DNA from: Crotophaga sulcirostris
Lineage: Eukaryota; Chordata; Aves; Cuculiformes; Crotophagidae
Length of the DNA stretch: 64,000 nucleotides
Direction of reading: 5' to 3'
Assembly: GCA_013397455.1 (NCBI GenBank)
Contig: VYZB01000526.1
Coordinates: 194,374-258,373, forward strand
Part shown: positions 44,585 through 55,699 of the stretch, piece after piece
Layout of the letters: each line of letters starts with the position of its first letter
Numbering within the stretch: the first letter of the stretch is position 1
Position numbers and translations under genes: made by a program
The notes under the pieces: generated by a model
What the model saw: the letters and a program-made list of their open reading frames with translations, nothing else
Databases searched by the model: none
What the model was told of the DNA's origin: nothing

Positions 44585-45948
44585 AAGTAGATGGGCTCTG
44601 CCCAGGGCAAGCAGCCCCAGTCTCTGGTTCTTCATGCTCTGCCAAGTGCCCCCTGTCCTGAGAAGGCCCGGGATAGGTAGCCTTCACAGAAGAGTGAGCA
44701 TCTGGCCAGAGCAGGAATACGCCAGCGGGGCCAAGTTTGGTAAAGCGGCACGGAGCTGCCTCGGTCTCAAGTGTAGAAAATAGTCAGTGAAGGGAGTAAA
44801 GCGGATCTGCTGCTATTCATTTCACAGCTGTAGTGGGATTAGTGGAACGAGGGCGATGGGGTAAGCTGCCCCTTTTATCTCATTCAAACATGTTGCTAAT
44901 TCAGCAGAGCACCGCAGCCAGGAGCAGCTCCCAGCCTAATCCACTGTATCATTCTCACCCAGCGTGAAGAAACGAGAATTTTAATCCGCTCCCCACCCCC
45001 CCACACACCCCATCAGCTGCTCCAGCGGGCTCTGCCTGGCCTAACCAGGCATGGGGACCCACTCCACGCCTGGCACTGCTTTCCCCAGAATCATTGACCA
45101 ACTCTCTGGAAGCTGGGAGAGCTAGTTTCTTAGCTGCAGCTCTCACTTTCTGACTGAACTGGGGTGCCAGTGGCCACCAGGCTCCTGAGTGGGCACAGGA
45201 ACAAAAATGGGTAAATGCATCTTGAGGGGCTTCAATTGACTGCTTTGGCAAGTGAGTCAGGTTGTTCTTCCAAGCTGAGAAAGACAGTAGTGGAGATGTG
45301 GTGTTCCTGGAGCAAACAGCAAACCACCATGCAAGGTGCCATAAGGACAGATGTGGGTCCAGGCAGACCTTCAAACGTGATAATTTAGAAAGAGAACAAA
45401 CCATCAAGTGACAGAAGATGTGGTGTCCAGGTCTCATCATCCTGTGTCTCTTCTTTGAAGGTTGGCTGTAATTCTTCAGGAGAGGTGTCAAGAGCTACTC
45501 TTCCTGGTGACATCTACTTCTCAGAGCAGGTACAGCAAACTGTGAGATGTTTTTGTTCCTCTGGAAACACAGTCCCTAAACCAGTTTCCACCACAAGAAA
45601 TGCTAGTTGAGATAGATGCCTCCCTTTTGAAAGCCAGACCTTCTGCACTCCTAGACATTTCAGCCATGTCTTCGTTCCAAAGTCCTATCCCACACTTTCA
45701 CCTGTAAGTCTCAGAACACTAGAAGAACTGAGGCATCATGGCCCAACACGACAGGTGAAAAAAAATGGTGTGGCTCTGACTTGCCATAGGTCACACAACT
45801 GGCAGATTCTGAAACTTGAGCAGAGGTTCAGAGTCTGAGCACAAAGAAGAACCCAGGTGTTTCAGCTCTGAACCTTCAAGACCATGACCAGGCATAAATT
45901 CTAAGTAACAGGCAAAATTTCCAAAACCTATTGTAGACCTTACAAATC
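44585..45948. other. Unique stretch with an enhancer-like block
   Basis: The block at 44690-44955 is described separately. The 178-codon minus-strand frame (44955-45491) has no recognisable domain. Confidence 0.5.
44690..44955. promoter_or_regulatory. Enhancer-like block (candidate)
   Basis: Retained CpGs (AATACGCCAGCGGGGCC, AAAGCGGCACGGAGC, ACGAGGGCGATGGGG) are mixed with CTATTCATTTCACAGC and GTTGCTAATTCAGCAGAGC, in single-copy DNA. Confidence 0.28.
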
Positions 45949-46440
45949 ACAGAATCATAGAATCACAGGATGGTTTGGGTTGGAAGAAACCTTAAAGATC
46001 ACCCAGTTCCAACGCCCCTACTATGGCCAGGGAAACCTCCCACTAGACCAGGCTGCTCAAGACCCCATCCAACCTGGCCTTGAACACTTTCAGGGAGGGG
46101 GCATCCACAACTTCCCTGGGATACCTGTTCTAGGGTCTGACCACTCTCATCGTGAAGAATTTCTTCCTAATGTTTAATCTAAATCTTCCCCCTTCCAACT
46201 TAAAGCCATTCCCTCTCGTCCTATCACTACTTGCCTTTGTAAAAAGTCCCTCCCCAGCTTTCTTGTAACCCCTTTCAGTACTGGAAGGCTGCTCTAAGTT
46301 CTCCCTGGAGCCTCTTCTTCTCCAGGCTGAACAACCCTAACTCACTCAGGTTTTCCTTATAGCAGAGGTGCTCCAGCCCTCAGATCATCCCCATAGGCCT
46401 CCTCTGGATTGGTTCAAACACTTCCATATCCTTCTTATTA
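45949..46440 (-). mobile_element. CR1, group B2
   Basis: Tail CACAGAATCATAGAATCACAG, then AATTTCTTCCTAATGTTTAA, CTTCCCCCTTCCAACTTAAA, to CCATATCCTTCTTATTA. Confidence 0.95.
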
Positions 46441-46719
46441 GTCCCTATAGCCAGTGCTTATTCCTTGTCCTCTCCATGATAGTGGATACATCCAGACATG
46501 CCTGCAAACACCAGTGTGGACCAAGAGTACCTTCCTCAGGTCTCACTGTGTCTCTGCTTGCAATGCCTCTCAATTCAGTCCCCAGCAAACCTCAGTAAAA
46601 CTCACCCAGGCTTGTGTAAAACAGTTTAGAGACAAGAGGGTGCCATCACATCGCTGAATTCTTCTTTGCAACAAACAGCATCTGCAAACAAGGCAGTAAC
46701 AACCAACTCTCTAAAAGCT
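46441..46719. other. Unique non-coding stretch
   Basis: No feature is recognised. Confidence 0.5.
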
Positions 46720-46952
46720 GGCTTCAAGTTGCACCAGAGATTTAGGTTAGATATTAGGAAAACTTTCTTTACTGAATGAGGGGTAAAGCATTGGAAGAAG
46801 TTGCCCAGGGAAGTGGCCAAGTCCCATCCCTGGAGATGTTAAAAAAATGGGTAGATGTGGCACTACAGGACATGACTTAGTAGATATGGTGTTGTTGGGC
46901 TGATGGTTGGACTCATAGGTCATTTTCAACCTTAATGATTCTATGATTCTAT
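46720..46952 (+). mobile_element. CR1, group A
   Basis: From GGCTTCAAGTTGCACCAGAG to TTAATGATTCTATGATTCTA. Confidence 0.94.
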
Positions 46953-47573
46953 ATCTTCATTTTGGAGACTACATCTAAAAGGTTTGAGGTGGGAAGTGCT
47001 ACTTAACAAAACTGGTACAAAAATCTCTCCCCAAGGGAGACACTTGTTCACTTTGTCTTCTAGATGAAGCAGCAGAAGCACTTTCTGGTGGAATCCAAAA
47101 AAAATAGACAAGGGTCAAAAATTGGCATGCAGCTCAGGAAATATCAACCAGTCTGGTGACTGTGTTCAGGAGAACAGGGTTTCTCCAGAGGACCCAAAGC
47201 AAGGTTGTCCCTCTACATGATGGGAGACAGCAAAGATGTGTAACAGGCTCCTATGCAAGAAAGCAGAAGTCCTCGTCCTGAGTCCACAGCATCCCTGACC
47301 GTGCAAGGTGAATGTCTTCCTTGCCCAGTAGAAATGATGTGGCTGAAACACCAGATCCAGACACTGGGGTCTGGCTTTCTGCTTCTCCCTCTTCCTCACA
47401 GTGTCTGCAGGCTCTTGACTGTGGTGGGAGATGTCTACTGAAATAGCACAAGCAGCCCCTGCTTCCCACCAGGGCTCAGTCCAGCCTCATGCAGAGAGGA
47501 GATCCATGGCAGAGCAAAGCAAGGAGGAGAAGCCAACACCTCCATTCCAGACCAAACGTGGTTCATTGCACCT
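46953..47573. other. Unique non-coding stretch
   Basis: No feature is recognised. Confidence 0.5.
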
Positions 47574-47700
47574 ATCATAGACCCATAGAATGGTTTGGGT
47601 TGAAAGGGACCTTAAAGATCATTCAGTTCCAGCACCCCTGCCATGGGCAGAAACACCTTCCACTAGAACACGTTGCTCATAACCTCATCCAACCTGGTCT
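47574..47700 (-). mobile_element. CR1, group B, short, next to a rearrangement
   Basis: Tail ATCATAGACCCATAGAATGG to CCTCATCCAACCTGGTC. The break lies 29 bp from the composite insertion at 47730. Confidence 0.93.
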
Positions 47701-47729
47701 ATGCACAACCCCGAAGCATCTGGAAAATA

Positions 47730-47868
47730 TGCAGTTGGGTCCCCTGGGATAACGCCGAACATCGCTGTGGAGCCTGGCATGTTCACACACCCCGTCAAAA
47801 GACCCTGTAACGTCGGAATAAATTAGGTCTTTGGAGCCCTGACCTAACCTCTGCTCCCTGACCTCTTT
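47730..47868. repeat. 139-bp duplicated element, copy A
   Basis: It differs from copy B (49172-49310) at only 2 of 139 positions. It contains CCTGGCATGTTCACACACC and CGTCGGAATAAA, which includes a polyadenylation signal and gives it the look of a retroviral LTR fragment. The minus strand is open across it but carries no known protein. It is joined directly to an inverted copy of 48358-48447. Confidence 0.95.
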
Positions 47869-47958
47869 GCTAATGATTTTGCAGAAGGTGCTTCTGCATG
47901 TGTATTTGTGTGCATGCACCTCAGCTCTGGGGGTCTTTGTCCCATCCTTTCCTCCCAC
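47869..47958. repeat. Perfect 90-bp inverted repeat, left arm
   Basis: An exact reverse complement (90 of 90 by eye) of 48358-48447, from GCTAATGATTTTGCAGAAGG to CATCCTTTCCTCCCAC. The right arm runs on into unique DNA, so this left arm is probably the derived copy. Confidence 0.96.
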
Positions 47959-47960
47959 TT

Positions 47961-48071
47961 CAGCCCCAAAGGTTCTGGGAGGGATGGGGGGTGTCCCACA
48001 TGGGGTAGTAGGATATCCCACCTGACTTCCTGTGGGACACCCCCCCATCCCTCTCAGAACCTTTGGGGCTG
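47961..48071. repeat. Hairpin, stem about 40 bp, loop about 30
   Basis: Arm 47961-48000 (CAGCCCCAAAGGTTCTGGGA...) pairs with 48031-48071 (...AGAACCTTTGGGGCTG) with one mismatch and one extra base in a G/C run. The loop is 48001-48030. It lies inside the 90-bp inverted repeat, giving a nested fold-back. Confidence 0.95.
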
Positions 48072-48357
48072 CAGGTAAAAAATTCACACTCACCTTTCCT
48101 GACCCCAACCCCTCCTTGCCTGATGGGAGTCTCCCCTCCAAACACCCCCCTCCCCGCAAATCCCCTGAACCTCTTCCAATTGCACACCAATAAAAAGTGC
48201 ATTATTAACACCCCTCTGTCTCTGCTCCCTCACACTCTCTGATGAGCAATGAAACCTCCCTGAATTATGCCGCTCAGCATGCTTACGATTTAATTACATT
48301 TAAAGTCAATCAAGAGCTTCTGGAGCTGAGTGGCTGTTAAGGGGTTGTAGGGGAGGG
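48072..48357. other. Unique spacer of the inverted repeat, enhancer-like
   Basis: C-rich at first, then CCTGAATTATGCCGCTCAGC and ATGCTTACGATTTAATTAC at 48240-48320, which resemble the other enhancer-like blocks. Confidence 0.4.
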
Positions 48358-48447
48358 GTGGGAGGAAAGGATGGGACAAAGACCCCCAGAGCTGAGGTGC
48401 ATGCACACAAATACACATGCAGAAGCACCTTCTGCAAAATCATTAGC
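48358..48447. repeat. Perfect 90-bp inverted repeat, right arm (likely source)
   Basis: GTGGGAGGAAAGGATGGGAC to GCAAAATCATTAGC, the exact complement of 47869-47958. Confidence 0.96.
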
Positions 48448-49171
48448 ATGAATCTATTTTCTGCCCCTTGTCCCATTCCCCCTCCCTCTTGACCACCTTG
48501 CTGAGATTTCTGGGGCTCTCTGAAGAAAAGCCACAGAGCAAAGTCCCACAGAGAACTGGGGGGACCAGAGAGGGAGGTGGAGGAGGGCTAAAAAGAAGGG
48601 GAATAAAGCAGGCAGCAGCAGCCTTCCCTGCCCCCTACTACCTTCACCCCCGTGTCATTGAGGGATGGCACGCGCCTTGGTTTTAATTAGATGGAGGTAA
48701 TTGCCTCGGTGCAGAATAACATTGTTCCTGCTGGTGGGAAGTGAGAGGGGCTTCAGGCTTGGCTGCCCCCAGGAGCTGGGGGAGGGAGGGTTGTGCTGGG
48801 TAGTGGGGGTGGAGGACCTGGACTGAGCGATGAGACTAATTCATTGCTCCAAGAGGACAAGGGCAACTGGGGTGGCTTAACCCTTGCACCCCCATACCTC
48901 AAATGAGCCTTCTCGTGTCCAAAAACAGGAGGGGGGAGGGCCATGGGCAGTTCTGGTGGCTGCCCAGGGTCCCCTCGGGCTCTGCTGTGACTCCTCTTGA
49001 AGTGTGTCCCTGGGGGGATACTCAGTGCAACCCAGGGAGATAAACAGGGGGAGGAGAGTCTGTCCACCAGCAGAAATCAAAGCGATATTCTCCCAAAGTG
49101 TTAGCAGAGGGGAGTGGGAGGATTGCTGTGCCTCTTGGCACACTGCAATGCACAGCCTGGATATCGCAACG
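48448..49171. other. Unique stretch, G-rich, with an enhancer-like block
   Basis: CATTGAGGGATGGCACGCGC, TTGGTTTTAATTAGATGG and GGTAATTGCCTCGGTGCAG at 48650-48730 form another homeodomain-word block. The rest is G-rich with no gene recognised. Confidence 0.45.
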
Positions 49172-49310
49172 TGCAGTTGGGTCCCCTGGGATAACGCCGA
49201 ACATCGCTGTGGAGCCTGGCATGTTCACACACCCCGTCAAAGGACCCTGTAACGTCGGAATAAATTTGGTCTTTGGAGCCCTGACCTAACCTCTGCTCCC
49301 TGACCTCTTT
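49172..49310. repeat. 139-bp duplicated element, copy B (likely source)
   Basis: TGCAGTTGGGTCCCCTGGGA to CTCCCTGACCTCTTT, matching copy A at 137 of 139 positions. It begins with TG and holds GGAATAAA; if it is an LTR fragment its right end (possibly ...ATCCCA) extends a few bases further. No family is recognised. Confidence 0.95.
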
Positions 49311-49338
49311 ATCCCAGGGAGCAATCACTTTCTGAGCT

Positions 49339-49426
49339 CTGGAGACACGCAGATCAAGCCCTGGAGACATGCAGGTCAAGCCCTGGAGGCACGCAGGTCA
49401 AGCCCTGGAGGCACGCAGGTCAAGCC
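49339..49426. repeat. 22-bp minisatellite, four units
   Basis: Four tandem 22-bp units of the type CTGGAGGCACGCAGGTCAAG plus CC, at 49339, 49361, 49383 and 49405. The last two are identical, so the array is growing or was homogenised recently. Confidence 0.95.
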
Positions 49427-49499
49427 CTAGAGTGTGACATTTGATTGTCTCCACTGACAGATCAGCACAGTGGCCTCATCTGTAGTGTTTGCCCACGAA

Positions 49500-49567
49500 A
49501 GGGTTGGACCCAGTGATCTCAAAGGTCTTTTCCAACCAAGAGATTCGTTGATTCTACGATTCTATGA
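49500..49567 (+). mobile_element. CR1, group A, 68-bp 3' scrap
   Basis: GGGTTGGACCCAGTGATCTC, AAAGGTCTTTTCCAACC, ending GTTGATTCTACGATTCTATG. Confidence 0.88.
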
Positions 49568-50646
49568 AACCACCCTGGTCTCTGCTGGTCTTTGGCCATG
49601 TCTACAAGCCACCCAGGACCGCAGCAGCCAGCCCCGGTGGAAATGGTGTTAACCCTTGTGCTGACAGTTAGGGATGGCGACTGAAGGTCCACACCACGGT
49701 TCCAGTTAGTGTGTAAATCCAGTGACTGCACCCCAACGTGTTCCTGGGTGTGTTTCCTCCCGCGGGGACTTTCACGGCAGCAGATTGGAGCTGACTCAGG
49801 AGTTGCATTTTGCCCTGCGCCCACCAGGGCACTGGGTCTCTCTGAAACAAGTGCTTTGAAAACTCCCACAAAGGCTGTAGGTAGACGAACATCTCCTACG
49901 CGGCCCCAGCAGCTGGGATAAATATTTATGAAGGATGTCAGTGTTGTGTTTCAGGACACACGCCAAACACTAACCACTTGAGGTTAGCAAGAAACTGCCC
50001 CCATTGGCATATTATTGGATAAGTGTCCATTACAGGGGCTGACTCCTTCCTCTGAAGCAGCTGGGAGGGGATGGTCTCAGAGACAGGATATTGGATGAGA
50101 TAGTGGCATCCCCGCGTTCCTTGATGATTGCTCATAAAATTAGCCAGCCCTTCAAAACAGTCCTCCCGTGTCGATATTTAACTGCAGGCTGCTGGAGGGG
50201 GGAGAGGCTGTGCACAGCTTGCTGCTGCTTCAGGTAGATGCCGAGCAGGTTGCACAGCCCTGTCCCAGCCCTGATTTTCCAACCTGGTCAGGATCTACCC
50301 CACCAGCCACGAAACCACCCATGGTGTTGTGACCGCTTGTATCAGAGGTTGGAGCACCATCCAACGTGTCGTAAACCCCCTTGGCCATTTTCTCCCTCTG
50401 CAAAACTTGATGTTTCTTGGTCCCATGAGCCTGGTGGGTACCACACACATCACACATCATACGGACCATTGCGCTTGGTGTCCCAATGGGACAGAATTGT
50501 TACGTGCTCTGCAATCTGAAGACCATTTGGGAATATCTTCCATGCAGGAAGGAGGGTTCTTCGCATGGTTTTAGCCCAGGTCAGAGGTCGCAATGCCTGG
50601 GGTGAGTGCGCAGCCAGGGTTGTGGCCATGGACAGTGTGGATGGGA
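49568..50646. other. Unique non-coding stretch
   Basis: No repeat or gene is recognised. The overlapping frames on both strands are short. Confidence 0.5.
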
Positions 50647-51208
50647 TCACAGAATCACAGAATCAAAGAATGGTCCAGGTTGGAAGGAACCTCTGGAGAT
50701 CATCAAGTCCAACTACCCTGCTAAAGCAGGGTCACCTACAGCAGGTTGCACAGGAGCATGTCCAGGTGGGTTTTGGATACCTCCAGAGGAGGAGAGTCCA
50801 CAACTTCCCTGGGCAGCCTATTCCAGGGATCCATCACCTGCACAGGTTTTTCTTTGTGTTCAGGTGGAACTTCGCGCGCCCTAGTTTGTGCCTGGTGCCT
50901 TTTGTCCTGTTGCCAGACACCACTGAAAAGACTCTGTTCCTGTCTTCTTGACACTCACCCTATAGATATTGATTAGCATCGATAGGATCCCCCTCAACCT
51001 TCTCTTCTCCTGCCCCAACAGACTCAGGTCTCTCAACCTCTCCTCATAAGAGAGGAGCTCCAACCCCCTCATCATCTCTGTGGCCTCCACTGGACTCTCT
51101 CCAGTAGTTCCTTGTCTTTCTTGAGATGGGGAGCCCAGAACTGGACACAGGACTCCAGATGGGGCCTCACTAGGGCAGAGTAAAGCAGGGAGAAGAACGT
51201 TCCTTGAC
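50647..51208 (-). mobile_element. Older CR1 subfamily copy, about 560 bp
   Basis: The tail is of the CACAGAATC type (ATCACAGAATCACAGAATC). GGTTGGAAGGAACCTCTGG and GTCACCTACAGCAGGTTGC differ from groups A-D. The minus strand keeps [20 protein letters not shown]. It stops near AGAACGTTCCTTGACTGG. Confidence 0.93.
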
Positions 51209-51959
51209 TGGGAATGCCCTGGTTGAAAGTGGTGGGGAGCACAGCTGGACAATTTGAGCTGTTCAACATCACTGTGGCCCAGGGCTCTCAAATACCACCA
51301 GGTTCCCAGGAGAGAGGGCAGTTGTGGGGATGGGATGCCGTGGGACAACTCTCACTCCAGAAACTGTTTTACACTTTGCAGTGTGCAAACAGCCTGGGTC
51401 TCCTCATCTGCAACACAGGGCAACCAGCACACATCTGGTTTGGGGACAAAATATTGGTGTCCATCAATCAGCTCAGCATCAGTAAGGAGCAGGAGAAGGG
51501 AAAGAATATAACCCACCAGGCATAGCAGGGAAACTGAGGCACAAAAAAAGAATTTAGTCAAAGCAAGGAGGAGCAGCCCCTCTGCAACACTGATCTTTTA
51601 TGAACCGGGTGCCTGTGGTCTGTGTGCAGAAGCAGGTTCAGGAGAAGGGCAAGGGAAGTCAGGACCAGCTCAGCAATGAGGAGAGGAAGCAGCCACTGTT
51701 CTTAGGACTCGGAAAGCCGTGATCAGAGGTGGAAGGGGGTCTTAGAGAAACACATGGAGGAACAGACCCAGCTCGACCTGTCCTACCGCAGCCGAAGGAT
51801 AGGAAGAAGCAGGGAGGGAGCATTTCACCTGCAAAACATCTCCTGGGGCTGAATCCAGATTTGACAAGGTTGACACCAGACTATCAAAGCTCTCTTACAG
51901 GAGCATCTACAACAGTGCAGGAGATGCAAAGCTGGCAGTTGTGGCTCGAGCAAAGTCAG
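51209..51959. other. Unique non-coding stretch
   Basis: No feature is recognised. Confidence 0.5.
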
Positions 51960-52391
51960 GGCTGGTGCACCTCTCCAGTGAGGACAAGCTGAGAGAGCTG
52001 GCCTTGTTCAGCCTGGAGAAGAGAAGGCTCCAGGGAGACCTTAGAGCAGCCTTCCAGTGCCTGAAAGGGGGCCTATAGGAAAGCTGGGGAGGGGCTCTTT
52101 AAGTGGGAGTGCAGGGATAGGACAAGGGGGAATGGTTTTAAGCTGAAAGCGGGGAGATCGAGATGAGAACCTAAGAAGAAATTTTTTCCTGTGAGGGTGA
52201 TGAGGCACCGGCACAGGTTACCCAGAGAAGTTGTGGCTGCCCCATCCCTGGAGATGTTGAAGACCAGGCTGGATGAGGCTTGAGCAACCTGATCCAGTGG
52301 AAGGTGTCCCTGCCTGTGGCAGGGGGGTTGGAACTGGATGATCTGTAAGGTCCCTTCCAATCCATCCATTCCATGGTTCTATGATTCTATG
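51960..52391 (+). mobile_element. CR1, group B
   Basis: From GGCTGGTGCACCTCTCCAGT to CCATGGTTCTATGATTCTATG. Well preserved with scattered frameshifts. Confidence 0.95.
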
Positions 52392-53069
52392 AAGTGTCTT
52401 GTTCAGATGTTGTACTAGGGTCTCATCAGGACAAAGAGGGCAAGGAGGCATGACCTCAGCTGTGGTTCGTGCATGTTGATGAAGCTTAGCCTCTACCACA
52501 AGGAATCTACATGGAAATGTCTCCAAAGTCACTGCAAGGTGGCAGCGGAGTCAGACAGTGAATGGGACTCTGGCTTCTCTATTCTGTATTACTTTTTCCT
52601 ATCTGATAAGATCTTGGCCTCAGTGATACTTCCTATGGATTTAAATGCCTTTCTTTAGTAAATAACAGCGAATCATATATACGCATCTAAATATACATGC
52701 ATAAAACTCATTTGCAACAATAATAGAAGTGATGACCTGGCACTTTCCCTCTCCGCCTGTCAAACCTTCCTCTGCAGCACTGAGGGAATGGATTAGAAAT
52801 GGTTTGATGTACGCATGGGTCACCGGATGAACCAACCAGAAATGGATGGAAGTGAGATGGATGGGTACCCCATGCATCTCAACTACTGTCAGTGCATTTC
52901 AGTTCTCAGTTATACAGACCTGAAACATCCAGGTTGCTTAAAGCTTTTTTTGCTGTGAGGAAAGGCAGCTGCATGTGCAGTTGCTCGGCAAGTCTAAGCC
53001 ACCTGAAACTACACTCATCCATTTTCGATGCTTTGCTACATGCACCCAGCCTTGCTCCCCCATATCCCC
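52392..53069. other. Unique non-coding stretch
   Basis: No feature is recognised. Confidence 0.5.
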
Positions 53070-53218
53070 CATAATGAAGGTGGTGAGACACTGGCACAGG
53101 TTGCCCAGGGAAGCTGTGAATGTCACATCCCTGGAGGTGTTCAAGGCCAGGCTGGATGGGGCCTTGAGCAGCCTGGTCTAGTGGGAGGTGTCCCTGCCCA
53201 TTCTATGATTCTGTGATT
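53070..53218 (+). mobile_element. CR1, group B, with deletion before the tail
   Basis: From CATAATGAAGGTGGTGAGAC to GGTGTCCCTGCCCATTCTATG. The roughly 60 bp between CTGCCCAT and the CCATTCTATG tail are missing. The shared CCAT suggests a microhomology deletion. Confidence 0.94.
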
Positions 53219-54933
53219 CCCATCCTTACGCTGTTTGCTGTTGGGATTGGTGCAGACAAAGCCCTGCTGAGAACTGATCTCTCATACAAAGAACTATTTC
53301 TGTTCCTAAGGGATGCTGCCATAAAATGACTCTCTTGCAGACCCTAACCCCGTCACCCCACGGAATCCCACACAAAGAGCCTGAATGTCCATGGAGAAGA
53401 GGTCTGTTCCTCCAGTTCCTCAACTCCTACTCCAGGAACACACCCACAGTCACCACCACAGGAAAACAGTAAGAGAGATGAGTCCTGGGTGGAGGAACAT
53501 ACCCACGGATTCGTGGCAGTCACGAGATCCACTGTTTGTCCATTCCTTCTACCCCTACACTAACTTTATGATGTTGTGTCTTACCAGGCCAAGCATCAGT
53601 TTTCACTTCTCAAACTAAGCTGGACCAGGCTATGGAAAGCTAAGGCTGAACTCTTTCTCTATATGGTCTGGACAGGACATCCATGAACATGGTGGGGACG
53701 ATGATACGAGCTCTTGCTCTCTATGCACTTAGAAATCCCCCACACTGAGCTCCTGAGCAAAACTCCATCTCAATAGTCACAGAAGGACCACAGGCAGAGA
53801 TGGGAAAGGGAGAGGGAGGCAAAAGACTCAGATGACAAGGCTCTTGGCCCACTTAGGCAAACAGTGCACATCCATAACAAGCCACAGACCAATGACACTG
53901 CACCACAGAAAGCATCACATGAAAATAAAAGAATAGCTGTCAAAAGATGTGCCCATCTCTGACAACCACTTCTGCCACATGCCCATGTTTCCCTCTTGAA
54001 ACCATCAATTGCCCAAATGAAATTTGGTTCCATCAGGAGAATTATCCCCAGAATTTTCAGGTTGACACTTATCTTACACCTTGTCCCAAAGTGCTTCACA
54101 GGGTCTGGATCTAGATGTCTGTCCCTGGCAATCTCAGCTGAGGGAGGGGGACTATAGCTCTTCTAAAAACCCACAGTGACGCAGAACAACCAAACAGGCA
54201 GTAAAGACTATATACATGCCAAAGAGAAGGTTTGGAGTAAAGTGGCATTAAATCTATATGTATCTATATGATGCCTTACCAGTTCACTTGGGCTGAAGCC
54301 ACCAACCCCTGGGTGTCTTTGCAGCTGAGGTTTGTGCTCTGCAAAACAAGGACATACCTTTAGGGCAGAAGGAAGGACTATGCAGCAGTAGGGATGCTCT
54401 CCCCTACCCCCAGAAAAAACGTGCACAAATCCTGCCACCACTCCCGATGCTCTGCCAAGCATCTGGCACGGAGCTCTGGCCCCTCCATCTGCCTGCAGCA
54501 GTAATATAGTAAGTGCTCTTTCATGTTGTGTTGTTTTGGCTTTCCAGGATCCAAGGGGGACTCTGACACACAGCATTTATCTCAAGCAGCTATTGATCCC
54601 CCAGCTCTATAAAAATGATTACACTTGACCCAAGGCTGCACTCGTTTCAGAGCCTGAGCTGGAGAGCAGGAAAAGGCTGCCCAGCTGGGCACGAGCTACG
54701 GAGGGAGGGAGAGACAGCAGGGGACAAGATTGGGTACTGGGAGATTTATTCATAGACGAGTAGATAAAAGCTGCAGGATGTAGATGGGAAAATGCTCAAA
54801 TGATGGAGCAACTCAGTTGCTGCACGACCGTGGGAATGTGAGTGGAAGATTTAAAAGCATTTTTTTGGCCAAAGGCAGAACTTTTTAGGCAGTTCAGCCA
54901 AACTTTCAACAGTTAGGAAGTATATATTTCAGG
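53219..54933. other. Unique non-coding stretch
   Basis: CR1-free for 1.7 kb. Minus-strand frames of 109 and 122 codons have no recognisable domain. Confidence 0.5.
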
Positions 54934-55207
54934 TTACCAGTGACAGAACTAGAGGACATGGACTCAGGCTTCATCAGGGAATGTTTAGGCTTGATATTAG
55001 GAAAAAGCTCTTCACTGAAAGGGTGATTGGCCATTGGAATGCGCTGCCCAGGGAGATGATGGAGTCACCAACCCTACAGGTGTTTAAGAGGAGGTTGGAT
55101 GAGGCACTCAGTGCCATGGTTTAGATGATGGGTTGGTGTTAGTGTTAGGCTATAGGTTGGACTCGATGATCTCAAAGGTCCTTTCCAACCTTGTAATACT
55201 GTGATAC
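54934..55207 (+). mobile_element. CR1, group C, longest of five
   Basis: It starts further 5' than other group C copies (ACCAGTGACAGAACTAGAGG), so group C is a CR1 lineage and not a separate short element. It ends CTTGTAATACTGTGATAC. Confidence 0.9.
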
Positions 55208-55699
55208 AAATTCAGGATGCTCTTGTGCACAAGAGAAGATCAAGACAGGGCTGGTGGTGGCCCTGGAGAAGGTACTGTGTTGTAACAATTGCTTTCAACT
55301 GGTACTAAATCACTGCAATCCTGGGCAGAAGAAGGGAGATGAAACAGGAATCACTGTGGAATTTAGTGTCAGGCTCAGAAAAGCAGCCGGACAGCTCAAC
55401 CCAAGGGTCTCTCCTTGGGAGGACTCCTTGGGATCAGGAACACTTGAGTTCACTGGGGCAATGGGGAAGGAGCAGAGGAGCTGGGAGAAGACAGCAAGAA
55501 AGCACAGGCACAAGCAGGGCGGATACTCAATGCAGTATCCATCCCTCAGAACACTGTGAGGGTGGTGCTGCCCCTTATATGGGGATGGTTTTGCTTGGAC
55601 TCAGCACCACAGTGTCCATTAGAGACACCAGCCCTGGGGTGTCCCTGCAGTCATGCTGCACAGAGCCAGTGGTGTCTGGGGAGCCTTTGCTCAGACAGA
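55208..55699. other. Unique non-coding stretch
   Basis: No feature is recognised. Confidence 0.5.

Noticed and set aside
44955..45491. 178-codon minus-strand open frame in unique DNA
   Set aside because: Low-complexity start, no recognisable domain, no splice signals. The length is compatible with chance in this GC range.
47730..47868. Shared minus-strand frame of the 139-bp copies as a conserved gene
   Set aside because: The two copies differ at only two positions, so a shared open frame follows from recent duplication and shows no selection.
49339..49426. CRISPR-like array
   Set aside because: The units are strictly tandem with no spacers, in a vertebrate genome. It is a minisatellite.
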